Below are positions 25,238 to 34,952 of a DNA stretch of 64,000 bases, piece after piece. Location of the stretch: contig CM060732.1 of NCBI GenBank assembly GCA_030704615.1, positions 45,055,053 to 45,119,052 on the forward strand, written 5' to 3'. Every line of letters starts with the position of its first letter. Within the stretch, counting starts at the first letter, position 1. Source of the DNA: Takakia lepidozioides. Lineage: Eukaryota; Streptophyta; Takakiopsida; Takakiales; Takakiaceae. A program made the translations under genes and the position numbers. The notes under the pieces were generated by a model. It did no database searches. It was not told the origin of the DNA and worked only from the letters and a program-made list of their open reading frames with translations.

Positions 25238-26044
25238 GTGTTCAGAACTTGTTCTAGTCTATATGAGAGACAAATCTGTGGATGTCCTCTTTGTATGGCT
25301 GGGGGAAATGAGGACGTAATTGAAGGGCAGGTCTCGTCTCTTAGCCTGTGCACACAAGGGGACAAGATTTATGTTTCCCAAGGGACTCAGACTGATTTGA
25401 GTGGAGAACAGTTGGACGAGTTGATTGCATACTGGGAGTCAGGCACTAGCAGTAGACAACAGTCTGCTGTAGTTGGCGTTGAGGGCCTCAATATCGCTTT
25501 GGATAGTCAGAACTCTGTTGGAGCCAGCAGTTCTGCAGCTGTAGGTGAAATACCAAAGTGGGTGAAAGCTAGGCTTGGAACATAGCCAAAGACAGCCCCG
25601 GGAACCAAGGTGTTCAGCCACAAGGCCGTGGTGTACTGGAGCAGAGGAGCAGGAGCTGCACAAGTTTGTGCAATCAGACATGGTTGCAGCCGGACACACT
25701 CTGCACAAGGCAACCACGAGCGGGGGTTCATTAACAATGACATGTTTGTCCTGCGTGAAGGAGATGCAGTCATTCGCAATGAGGACACCCGCAACCGTCT
25801 CAAAGCTTTCGAGTTGAGAGACTATCAGACCCTACCCTTGTTTTCTTTAGTGTTTAGTGAGCGGGAGATAGAGAAGTATTGTTTTGTCTCTACCTGGCAG
25901 AAAGAGGAGGAGGGTTGGTTAGAGCGAGCTACTGTAGCTTGGGATAAGGTTAGTGGTAGGTTTCTGGACATAGATATACCTCCTACACCTTACCATCATG
26001 CAGAGCGAGGCACTTTGAGAGAAGTCTGGCAGTTGATAGCATAG
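25238..26044 (+). CDS. Leader ORFs 2/3 of the retroelement (unknown, frame-broken)
   Basis: Two adjoining frames, 25,238-25,585 and 25,610-26,044, have coding-like composition. The second contains NNDMFVLREGDAVIRNEDTR and LVFSEREIEKYCFVSTWQKE. They are in different frames, so at least one indel has occurred if they were one protein. No known domain is apparent. They lie between the primer-binding site and gag, on the same strand. Confidence 0.4.
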
Positions 26045-26564
26045 ATCATGACTAGATCTTGCTTGGTCGGGCTTCTATTCTTCCCCTCCATCTCTGTATT
26101 ATTTTCACTACCTTGTACTTGTAGTTGCCAAAGCCTCTCTTGGTGGAGGCCAGTCAGTCCGGGATTTTGGGCTGGGCTATTCTGCAGGATCAGCATTGCA
26201 GTTGGATTTTGGTGTGGGGGTGTTGATGTTTTGATTTCTTGTGTTTGGATCCCCCCCAACACCTGCATGCTTGACTGTGCGCCATGTTGGTTTTGTGTGG
26301 GCGCTTTGCTTTCATAGGGATTAGGCCGGATTTGATCACCGGTCAATCCTAGAGTATGCTGTCGGTGGTGAGGCTGGAGTGATGACCAGCAAGACCACCA
26401 ATGTTTCTTCTATGGTGAGGCTGGGTTGATGACCAGCCAACCATAGGAGTTCTTGCGGTGGATGCAGGTGCAGGTGCCCTGAGCCATTGGGATATGACCC
26501 TTAAACTGCAACAGGTGCCCACCCGTGTCACTATTAGATTAGTACTAGAGCCTTATAGTGTCAC

Positions 26565-27920
26565 GTGGAGGAGGTGCACATTGTGAGTGTCATCACGGAG
26601 TTACCCAAGGGTTTTGAGGGGAGTACGGCTACAGGTAGTAACAGTGAGAGTGGGTTCACAAGACGAGGTATTCGGTTCAGACCACCTTCACCGCCACCCT
26701 CAACTACTGAAGAGTCTGACACAGACCCGGAGGTTTCATCAACCAGTGTGCAGTTTTCTTCGCCATTGTTGTGGGACGACATGGAGGAGATGTATGGAGC
26801 TACCAAGGGGCCTTGTAGGTACTCTGGAGCTGTGGGCACAATCGAGCTGGATGACTTTATCCAGGAGTTCGACAGTTGGTGTGATTTGCAGCAGATGCGC
26901 AATCCACAGCTGTTCACCCCATTCATGGCGTGGAAGGGATTGTTCCAGCATTTGGAAGGCCCGCCTATGGACGATTACCACGAGTTCAGGCGAGGACATG
27001 AAGCAGAAATTGAAGAGTGGAGGATGTATTGGTCACCTGACTACGTCTCCATTACTCGGGGAACAACACGACCAGTAGCGACATCAACACCAATACCTCC
27101 CACGGCTAGCACTAGTAGTGGAACCAGTGGTGCCAGTACTTCTGCAGAAGGTGCTACTACTCATCCTCCCACGACTACAACATATGTGCCTAGATTCAGC
27201 CCGGTGGTGGAGTTCTTCCAGGAGTTGCGGAGGAACTACCAAGGTGTACGGACTGAGAAGCTGCGGAGTTTGCAGGACTTCCAACGCAAACCCAGTGAGA
27301 GCCTGCGAGAGGCGTACACTCGTATGAGGCGCTTGATAAGTGTGACCCAAGGGGTTACTGAAGCTCAGGCAATCCAGTTTTGGTATGGAATTCTGGATAA
27401 GGAGCTCAAGAGAAGGGTGCGAGATGCAACCCTGTTACAAGCAGCCCAACCCACATTAGCAGATGTGTTTTTGCTGGCTGAACGGATTGAGCTCAACATG
27501 GTGGAGGAGCGAGTTGTTACCATTGGATTTGGCAAGGACATGCCTGCACGAGGCGCAGCTGCCAGCCCACAGGCACAAGGTACTGCCCAGCAGCGTGGTC
27601 AGGGGGGCAAGGTTTCCCAGCCCAAGTTCCATGGAGCTTATAGGGGACCTCAGGTGCAGAAACCCGTGGCATCTTTTGCAGGCCAACAGCAACCAGGGGT
27701 GATATGTTGGACATGTGGAGGACCCCATGTCAAAAAAGATTGCCCAGAGAGTGGCAGAAGGCCGGCACAAGCACAGCCTGCACAGTTGCAGTGTGGGCAT
27801 TGTGGCAAGTATGGGCATGGAGATGCCCAGTGTTATGACTTGCATCCTGAGTTGCGCCCAGGCCAGTTCCAAGGGAACAATGGTGGCCGGGGGCGAGGTG
27901 GACCAGCCCAGAGAGGATGA
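26565..27920 (+). CDS. Gag polyprotein of a Ty3/gypsy-type element
   Basis: Capsid/nucleocapsid precursor that packages the element's RNA. The capsid-like retrotransposon gag region includes RKPSESLREAYTRMRRLISV and FWYGILDKELKRRV (about codons 245-285). The C-terminus has two zinc knuckles: CWTCGGPHVKKDC (about 27,705-27,743) and CGHCGKYGHGDAQC (about 27,793-27,834). Linkers are rich in Thr/Ser and Gln/Pro. The first ATG in frame is at 26,781; the frame is open back to 26,565 without an ATG. It ends at TGA 27,918-27,920, but the same frame continues directly into the protease ORF, so the stop probably interrupts a gag-pro polyprotein. Confidence 0.85.
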   Translation: MEEVHIVSVITELPKGFEGSTATGSNSESGFTRRGIRFRPPSPPPSTTEESDTDPEVSSTSVQFSSPLLWDDMEEMYGATKGPCRYSGAVGTIELDDFIQEFDSWCDLQQMRNPQLFTPFMAWKGLFQHLEGPPMDDYHEFRRGHEAEIEEWRMYWSPDYVSITRGTTRPVATSTPIPPTASTSSGTSGASTSAEGATTHPPTTTTYVPRFSPVVEFFQELRRNYQGVRTEKLRSLQDFQRKPSESLREAYTRMRRLISVTQGVTEAQAIQFWYGILDKELKRRVRDATLLQAAQPTLADVFLLAERIELNMVEERVVTIGFGKDMPARGAAASPQAQGTAQQRGQGGKVSQPKFHGAYRGPQVQKPVASFAGQQQPGVICWTCGGPHVKKDCPESGRRPAQAQPAQLQCGHCGKYGHGDAQCYDLHPELRPGQFQGNNGGRGRGGPAQRG

Positions 27921-28814
27921 GGTGGTCGGGCACGAGGTGCAGGCCAAGGGCAAGCTCAACATGGCCAAGGACGCGGTGGTGAGGGTGTTGACCAAGGCAT
28001 GGCCAACCGGCTTCAGCAGCTAGAGCAGAGGCTCGCTGCCATGGCTATAGCTCAGGCGGTACCGGCTCCCAGGCGGGATGGTCCACCTCCTGCTCCTGAA
28101 GGAGGAGATATGGGACGCATGGGATTCATGTGTGGAGCAGCGCTACCACTAGAGCAGGTGGAGTCTACTGCAGCCGTGACTCGAGGAGCATCACGAGTTC
28201 CTGAGCCACGAGGTGCAGAGGTGGAATGGGATCCACAGCGTGGGGAGGCAAGCCGTCAGGCGAGGCTTCCTCAGTCATTCACATTGGCGGAGACTGTGTC
28301 GACGCTATCCATGGCACCCAGTTCTCGCCCGACTGTTACCGAGGCGGAGGTTACTATACCATTGGGGAGAGCTACACGTGCAGCATTGACTCCTGCTGCC
28401 AAGGCTAGTGCGGCCGGTGTGTTATTGGGGGCAGCCACCTCTGTGTGTCAGGCCCCACTGTTCTCGGCAACAATGATTGCGACGCCAGGGGTGAGACCAG
28501 CTGCAGTGTTCAGACTAGCAGCAACACTCTGTGAGAGTGGGGAGGTCACTTCATCTTCTACGGAGTTAGTGGAAGGTGTAGTGGCAGAAGGATCCTCGGA
28601 TTTGAGGGTCAAGACTGCCACGGCTGCGCCATGGCAAGCTGCAGCTGCCAGGTTGACAGAGCTGCCAGCTAGGCCAGCCTTTGAGCGCACCATGGTGACA
28701 CCTGGAGTTGTCTTGTTAGACAACCAGGGAGGCATTTTCACTTTGAGTGGACCGGCAGGCAAGAAGTACCGGCCACTGCGGGTCTTGTTGGACTCGGGAG
28801 CTCAGCCACTGATG
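27921..28814 (+). CDS. Protease region of the gag-pro polyprotein, truncated
   Basis: The frame continues from gag past one TGA (the next ATG is at 27,999). A Gln/Ala-rich linker leads to KKYRPLRVLLDSGAQPLM, where DSGA is the active-site motif of a retropepsin aspartic protease. After the ATG at 28,812-28,814 the family-type sequence stops and the DNA becomes the reverse complement of a pol segment. The flap and C-terminal half of the protease are therefore missing. The frame stays open to 29,057 by chance, antisense to RT and methyltransferase sequence. Confidence 0.75.
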
Positions 28815-29009
28815 GATCTCTTGACCCTTCAGTGCTCCCAAGTCCTTCAAACTGAAGGCAAAGCAATTCCTATAAGCCCTCAGGAACCGCCGTATACGTC
28901 GTCTCTCTCCTCCGGTGACAATGGGTCCAATGTCAGGCTCCCAATTGTCCTCCGTAACTGCAACCTTAAGTCCAGTGGGCTTAGAGGTAGAGGACGCATC
29001 CCGTGGTTG
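28815..29009 (-). pseudogene. Start of a Ty3/gypsy reverse-transcriptase region (truncated)
   Basis: On the minus strand, in frame with the methyltransferase and directly after its TAG, the sequence reads GLKVAVTEDNWEPDIGPIVT, then RRFLRAYRNCFAFSLKDLGA and LKGQEI. A line such as 'RAYRNCFAFSLKDLGALKG' is the kind found just before the RT fingers in Ty3/gypsy pol (compare the FAWS-D-MPGI form of other elements). It is cut at 28,815 by the inversion junction. It shows that the methyltransferase lies immediately upstream of RT in the parent element. Confidence 0.7.
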
Positions 29010-30521
29010 CTATGCTGCAACCTCTTGAGCAGTACTCCCTTCCTGCTCAGTCAATGACAAGTCATCATGCCCCATCATCTCATCATTGAGAACCTCCTCA
29101 ATCCGAGAAGAATCCCCAACCTCATCCATCACAGCTGTCTTGGCTGCCAACTCCCTCTGGACCTCGAGCACCTCCCACGTGTGCCATGGATGTCTACACC
29201 CCGTGGTCCTCACCGGCTCGCCCCCACTCGCTGCCTGTACCGTCTCGGTAGGCAGAGAGACCGTCAAGGTAAGTGCACTCCGCACTCTACGTTGCTCAGC
29301 CATAGCCAAGCTGATAATCCAGGTCAAGCAATTGAGATCCATTGCTTGCCCCAACACTTGACGCAGTGATGCCTCAGAAAGAGAAGGCACCGCCGTGGTC
29401 CCAGTGGAAAACCCCATAGCCCGCTCTCGCTCGTCGGCATTAGGCTCCACTAACTGCTGCAACTGAGCATCCCACAGGAGGCCAGGTCCACCATCCCGAA
29501 AAGCATGGGATCCTGGGAAGCTGAGCAGTGTAGGTAATGCTGCTCGTGGTTGACCCACCCTGTTGATCACTGCCAAAGGCGAACGGTCATCATGTCTCAC
29601 ACGTTGAGACTGCCTCCCTGTGTCCAAAATGCTGTTCACTATGAGGTGTGTTGGCCGCTCCACCCCATCAAATGCATGCTTGAGCAGTGCGGGTGGCATC
29701 AAGTTAGTCCACCATAGCCGTGGACGATGAGCCCGTGATCCCACTGCAGCTGCATCCAGCAGCACTGCTGACCCAAGCCACGACCGGACTTGATGCATAC
29801 TGGCCATCACCCTGGCCCGAGAATCGCCCATCGGTGGCACATTCTCCAAGATGCATGCTGGCGATACAGCTTGATGAAGCTGCAAGTGGCGCAAAATCCG
29901 CACCATCTCCCAAAACAGACCCGTCCTCGAGTCTCGCAATCCATTGTCATGCCCGGCTGATGAATGCCCTTGGCAGGGCCAACCTGCCACTACCAGATCA
30001 ATGGAGCCAACCTGCTCCAAATCCAGGGTCTCCAACAACGAAATGTCTGTTGGCAAGGCTTGTTGGTATCCACGAACTGCAGACACTGGCAACAAAACAG
30101 GGTACTGCTGTACCAACTGAGCAACATGGCGCAGTGAGACGCGTCGTGCAGTCTCATCCCTCTCCACATACAGGTAACGCCTTACCCGTACACCTGCCTG
30201 TAGCACAGCAGCCAATCCGGTGCTGATCCCGCCAAACAAGTCCAGAAGGCAAATGCCTTCATCCGGATACTGCCACACAATAGGTGTGGTATTCAATGGT
30301 GACAACTGAGGTGGTCCGGGTGCAATACCCGCACTCTCCTCCTCTCCTGACGGTACAAAAGCCTCTACCCAGGCTTGTTGCACCCGTCGATCAGCAACCT
30401 GCTGCAAATCCTTGCTCGTACCCCACAATGGAGTGTGAGCAACCATGGCAGGCAACTCCGCCATACCATGCAAGGTAACGGAACCCTTTACGCGTTCAGC
30501 AAAGAAAAACCTTTGCCACAT
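29010..30521 (-). CDS. C5-cytosine DNA methyltransferase, retrotransposon-borne
   Basis: Transfers a methyl group from S-adenosylmethionine to carbon 5 of cytosine in DNA. The 503-codon frame has the motifs in canonical order: I (LLDLFGGISTG, residues 92-102), acidic motif II (YVERD, 118-122), IV with catalytic Cys183 (GWPCQGHS), VI (ENVPP, 226-230), VIII (RAHRPRLWW, 263-271), a variable target-recognition stretch to about 360, IX (RERAMGF, 365-371) and a motif-X-like end (LGQAMDLNCLTWI). The order excludes the permuted plant DRM type, and there are no BAH, chromo or UBA domains as in MET1, CMT or DRM. There are no introns. It lies antisense to the gag-pro frame, is followed in frame by RT sequence, and ends at TAG 29,010-29,012. 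All key residues look intact. The true start may lie elsewhere, since a polyprotein needs no ATG. Confidence 0.88.
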   Translation of the reverse strand: MWQRFFFAERVKGSVTLHGMAELPAMVAHTPLWGTSKDLQQVADRRVQQAWVEAFVPSGEEESAGIAPGPPQLSPLNTTPIVWQYPDEGICLLDLFGGISTGLAAVLQAGVRVRRYLYVERDETARRVSLRHVAQLVQQYPVLLPVSAVRGYQQALPTDISLLETLDLEQVGSIDLVVAGWPCQGHSSAGHDNGLRDSRTGLFWEMVRILRHLQLHQAVSPACILENVPPMGDSRARVMASMHQVRSWLGSAVLLDAAAVGSRAHRPRLWWTNLMPPALLKHAFDGVERPTHLIVNSILDTGRQSQRVRHDDRSPLAVINRVGQPRAALPTLLSFPGSHAFRDGGPGLLWDAQLQQLVEPNADERERAMGFSTGTTAVPSLSEASLRQVLGQAMDLNCLTWIISLAMAEQRRVRSALTLTVSLPTETVQAASGGEPVRTTGCRHPWHTWEVLEVQRELAAKTAVMDEVGDSSRIEEVLNDEMMGHDDLSLTEQEGSTAQEVAA

Positions 30522-30540
30522 ATGCAGTCCTAGTGGTCAT

Positions 30541-30900
30541 TCCAAGCTGGAATGTGAACATATTACACTAAACGAGGTTTACTAATAAGACGTATTTCTA
30601 AACCCTTCACCCTAAACGAGTTTGAGTAGGTGTCAGAATAGTTCCTAAAAGCTAATTTTGTAAAATAAAATGATCCTTGGAAGCCAGAGGAGGGCCTATG
30701 GGAGCATTCTGCAACGACCTCACAGAAATCGTGGCAAAAAATACTCCCCACCCAACCAATGGCCTCTTTCTCCACATGACTACGTGTCGTGAAATAATAA
30801 AATGCCACGCACACAGAAGTTGTGTGGAGAGGAAGTGAGGGGAGACTGAGCCTCCCTTGGCTTATATCCCCCCCCCCCCCCTCATTCCTCGGGCCACGCG
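30541..30900. other. Spacer between methyltransferase segment and palindrome array
   Basis: No coding motif is recognised. Sequence from about 30,828 (GGAAGTGAGGGGAGA... with a C-run) recurs at about 31,563, so it belongs to the higher-order repeat of the next feature. Confidence 0.4.
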
Positions 30901-30914
30901 CAGGGCAAACCTTC

Positions 30915-31856
30915 TAGAAGCGACCGCCCACTTGGCGGTCGCTCCATTTTCTGAAAATAAAATAAATAAGCGACTGCCAACATTGGCGGTCGCTCCATTT
31001 TCTGAAAATAAAATAAATAAGCGACTGCCAACATTGGCGGTCGCTCCATTTTCCGAAAATAAAATAAATAAGCGACTGCCAACATTGGCGGTCGCTACAT
31101 TTACAGTGACATTAAGAATTAAAGTGACCGCCAATAATGGTGGTCGCTTCATTTCAAAAGAATTTGACAAAAAATTGTCATTTATAAACTAAAATAATTA
31201 CAGCGACCGCCAGTAATGGCGGTCGCTCCATTTCCAACAAATTTTTAATAAAAGCGACCGCCACTAATAGCGGTCGCTGCATTAAAAAAAAAAAACAATT
31301 GCGGCGACCGCCCGTAATGGCGGTCGCTCCATTTTCCTCCAGAAAACGAAAAATAATCCCCCCCCCCCAAATTCCTCGCTCCACGTGCAGGGCAGACCTC
31401 GTAGAAGCGATCGACACCTTCGCGGTCGCTCCATTTAAGAAACAAAATAAAAGCGACTGCTAGTAATGGCGGACGCTGCATTTTAAAAAATAACAATTAC
31501 AGCGACCGCCAGGCGGTCGCTGCATTTTCTTTAAAAAAAAACTTCAAGCAACCGCCAGTAATGGAAGTGAGGGGAGAATGACTTGGAGCTTATATCCCCC
31601 GCCTCATTCCTTGCTCCACACGCAAGACAGACCTCGTAGAAGCGAACGCCACCTTGGATTTTCAGAAAAAATAGAAATTAAAGCGACCGTCAGTAATGGC
31701 GGTCGCTCAATTTACATAAAAAATATTACGAGCGACCGCCAGTTCTGGCGGTTGTTGAATTTACGAAAAAATAAAAGACGACTGCTATTACATCGCGTTC
31801 GCTGCATTTACAAAGAATAAAAAACAAATGCGACTGCTAGTGATGCCGGTCGCTAC
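30915..31856. repeat. Array of about 17 near-palindromic 26-bp units
   Basis: The unit AGCGACCGCC-N6-GGCGGTCGCT recurs roughly every 48-55 bases (for example near 30,918, 30,968, 31,019, 31,070, 31,201, 31,253, 31,303, 31,681), separated by AT-rich spacers such as GAAAATAAAATAAATA. Each unit can fold on itself. Later units show compensating and non-compensating changes. A longer C-run/CTCATTCCTCG block heads three sub-arrays at about 30,870, 31,355 and 31,595. The look is that of a subterminal zone of a CACTA-type transposon, but I do not find matching CACTA ends around it. Frames through the units translate as short in-phase peptide repeats and are not genes. Confidence 0.85.
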
Positions 31857-32389
31857 ATTAAAATAAAAATGAATGCAGAGTTGGAAGCATTGGCACAATT
31901 GTTCTTTATTCCACAAGCAAATCATCAAACACAAACATGAGCAAGTGACGGTGCCTTTGGCCGACATTTTGGCTGGTATACACATGGGCAACATCTTTTA
32001 TTTCGCAACACATACACAACAGCAATACAAATACTCATAGTGACAATGATCACACTGGTATTACTTCACTACAGAAATGTAAACATGTCCACTAAAATGT
32101 GCTGATGCATGCCTATAGCTGTTTTGCTTCAATTCCTTCTAGTGCTTTGACGACGGGACGAAGAAGATCCTAATCCTAATGCTCCGATGGGCTGAAAATC
32201 CGAGTCACCCTCAACTTCACCACCATTGCCATGATCAGTGCTGGAATCGTCCTCCCTATCCAACCTCATATGTTCAGGCATTTGAATCTGCAAGTGACCT
32301 CGAATCACATTTAGTTCTCTTCGAGGTCGACTCTCACTCCGGTCTTGAATACCATCCACGGTATCTGGCCTGTTTGTGGGCAGTGCGAA

Positions 32390-33110
32390 TCCCTTCTTTG
32401 TCCTTAGGTACATCAAACAGCATGACTAGTGCCATGATCTTGTCCAGATCAGACTGCATGCCTTTAGCAGAGATCACATGCCCCAATTATTTAAGTTCTC
32501 CGAGGCATAAGGCACACTTGGAAGGTTTCAGCTTAAGACGTAAAGCCCTCAGCCTATCAAACACCTTCTGAAGATGCATTAAATCCATGGCTAGAAAAAG
32601 ATTTAGAAAAAACGTTGATGTCGTCAAAATTGTGAACCAAGGCACACTCCCACTTGAGGTTGCCAAGGACGATGTCCATGAGCCGTTGAAAAGTGCTACT
32701 GGCATTGCAAAGGTCGAACGGCATGGTCAAACTGGAACAAGCTTTTTTTGCAGGTGAAGGTAGTTTTCTCTGTGGCTGCCTTGGTCAAGGGCACATGCCA
32801 AAAACCACTTGCCAAATCCATGGATGAGAAAATAATGGAGCCATTCATTTGGTCAAGCATATCATCAATCCGTGGCAGGGGTAAGTATCCTTCTTGGTTA
32901 AGGTATTCAAATGTCAAAAATCCAGAGAACCTGGTGGTGTGGTCTTTCTTTTCCACCAAGACAACAAGACTGGCCCAAGGGGAAATGGAGAGGCGAATGA
33001 CACCAGCGTCTAACATACGTGCAACCTCTTTTTTGACAATTTTCTCTCCTTAGGACTTTCTCGGTACGAATGTTGCTTCATAGGACTTCCGTCAATCACA
33101 AAACATAGTA
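32390..33110 (-). pseudogene. Ty3/gypsy reverse-transcriptase relic
   Basis: The minus strand from about 33,100 reads DGSPMKQHSY, ARMLDAGVIRLSISPWASLV, VLVEKKD, PLPRIDDMLDQMNG, FSSMDLASGFWHVPL and, after frame breaks, RLKLKPSKCALCLGELK and LGHVISAKGMQSDLDKI. These are RT fingers, palm and thumb. The catalytic YxDD box falls in a damaged stretch (about 32,600-32,640). It ends near 32,400. Strand and order fit the integrase relic at 22.35-23.05 kb, so both may be halves of one old element split by the younger insertion. Confidence 0.85.
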
Positions 33111-33537
33111 CATCCTTGCGTTGCAAACAGAAATGGAGATCGGGACAGACTTACAAAATTTGCACAACATTGTGGAATTTCGTGGAGCAGATTGATCAGG
33201 CTGAGAGGTATTCACTGTTGCACCTTCCCATTGAGTTTCATTTGCGCATTTGTTCCTCTGAACATGTTGGTGCTTCAGGTTTGGACAATGTAGATGTCCC
33301 ACACCCAAATCGTCTAAACTTCAATCCCATGTTGTTCTTGACGTTTGTAGTTTTTGTCTTGCACCAATGATGACCATCATTCTTTTTGTCCATGCCCTGC
33401 ATAAGGCCTGCAAGTCCTCTGAAGCTTGTTGTGGGAGAAAGCTCGAACATGACATAGCCGTCAAATTGGAGTGGCAAATTTTGAACTCATTGCACACTGA
33501 AGAGCAAATTCATGTTCAGCTACAGTAACCTCATGCT

Positions 33538-34125
33538 TAGGCAATAAAACGCATCTACAAGTATGTACGAGGTACAATCGATTTTGCCTTGTTGCATCGG
33601 CGAGGGGAGGATGACGATTTGTTCGGATTTACGGAGGTCAATTGGGCAAGCTGCAATGCTTATGACATAAAATCGACAACAGGATATGTGTTTATGCTCG
33701 GGAGCACTCCGATCACATGGAACAACAAGAAGCAGCCTACGGTGGCGCTTTCATCGACTGAAGCAGAGTACATGGCTCTGACCGATGGCACCAAGGAGGC
33801 TGTATGGCTGCGGAGGCTACTAAGGGAAATCGGAATCCAAGATTCAAAACAGTCCACGACCATTTACGGTGACAACCCGGAAGCCTCAACTTGGCGCACA
33901 ACGCAATTAATCACGAACGGACAAAACACATTTAGGTAAAGCACCATTTTGTAAGAGAGAAGATCAATTCAATGGAGGTCGAATTGAATCACGTGCCTTC
34001 AGCGGGAACTGGCTGACATATTGACATAATCCTTCTTAAAACTGCATTCGAAAAACTTAGAACAATTCCTTCTCCATGAAGCCAATTATCAATAAGAATG
34101 CTCTGAATACCCATATTCAGATGAG
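33538..34125 (+). pseudogene. Ty1/copia RNase H end, frame-shifted
   Basis: The plus strand reads RIYKYVRGTIDFALLHRRGE, GFTEVNWASCNAYDIKSTTG, YVFMLGSTPITWNNKKQPTV and ALSSTEAEYMALTDGTKEAV, the RNase H domain at the end of copia pol. After GDNPEAS a frame shift is needed to reach AHNAINHERTKHI and KHHFVREKINSMEVELNHVP. A G-run at 34,124-34,131 is the probable polypurine tract. The rest of the element is absent. Confidence 0.88.
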
Positions 34126-34131
34126 GGGGGG

Positions 34132-34400
34132 TATTGTTACATCATATTCATTTGGGGTATTGTAATTGACCCACCAATTAGATTAGTTACATGCTCATGA
34201 TAATGCATGACCCCCCACTAAGACAAATAGATCTACTGAAGTACGGAGTTACATAGCAGTAGTATTCATAGTGCATACCGCTTTAGATAGTGGGGCCAAA
34301 AGCAGTAGAAGCAAAAGTAGGGCCACTGTATATATTGGGGAGTTACCTGAATGAAAATATCTGCTTCTGTTCCTCCCATTATGCGATCTCTACAGCAATC
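34132..34400 (+). mobile_element. Probable 3' LTR of the copia relic
   Basis: Directly after the G-run comes TGTTACATCATATTC..., and about 200 bases on a TATATATTGGGG motif that could be a TATA box. The right border is unclear; a TCTCTACAGCA near 34,392 is one candidate end. No second LTR is present to confirm it. Confidence 0.5.
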
Positions 34401-34952
34401 CAGTCAGCTCCAGTGCCTCCTAAGAAGCTGCTAGAATGCTTGGGAGAGAGAGAGTGAGCCGGAGATTAGTGCTCAACGTGCTCTTGCAATCTCACGGCCA
34501 ACTTTGTACATACAGGGATCCCTGTTTGATTTGTCCTGCAAAGCAACGCGAGGGCGGGTGGCTACTGACACCCCACAGCTACTGCTTGCTGAAAGTGCTT
34601 TGGCACTTGGATCTGGTCTCATGGCTGCAGGTCTCGCAGATGTCATTGGCCTTCGGATGCCGGGAATGGAGCCTGGCAAGATAGATGTTATCGTGTGATA
34701 ATGTAAGGCTGTTTCGCGCAACTTCCGTTCTGCAGCTTTTCTGAGCACTGATTGTGTTGAATGCGGGAACTTCTCCACATTTCTGCATTGCCAGTGCTCC
34801 TGGTCTCATGAGTACTAGAGACACCATAATTATCTTTGTCCAACTAAGTCTTTCTCCTCTCTAAAACTCTCAGCCACGACCATGATATTCATGACGATTG
34901 GCAGGTCGTGGAGTGTGGACAGACATCCTACCTTTTCTTAACTGAAACAGCC

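Noticed and set aside
29067-30226. Plus-strand frames across the methyltransferase
   Set aside because: No motif, overlapping a minus-strand frame with a full set of conserved motifs; they are antisense shadows.
29010-30521. Methyltransferase as a host DRM, CMT or MET1 gene
   Set aside because: Motif order is not permuted as in DRM, host domains are missing, there are no introns, and RT sequence follows in frame.
30857-31192. Frame encoding a tandem AVAPFSENKINKRLPTL-type peptide repeat
   Set aside because: It is only the translation of the palindromic array; open on both strands for the same reason.
30915-31856. Regular palindromic repeats with spacers, CRISPR-like in looks
   Set aside because: Spacers are all similar AT-rich words, units are diverged palindromes, there are no cas genes, and the genome is a plant with introns.
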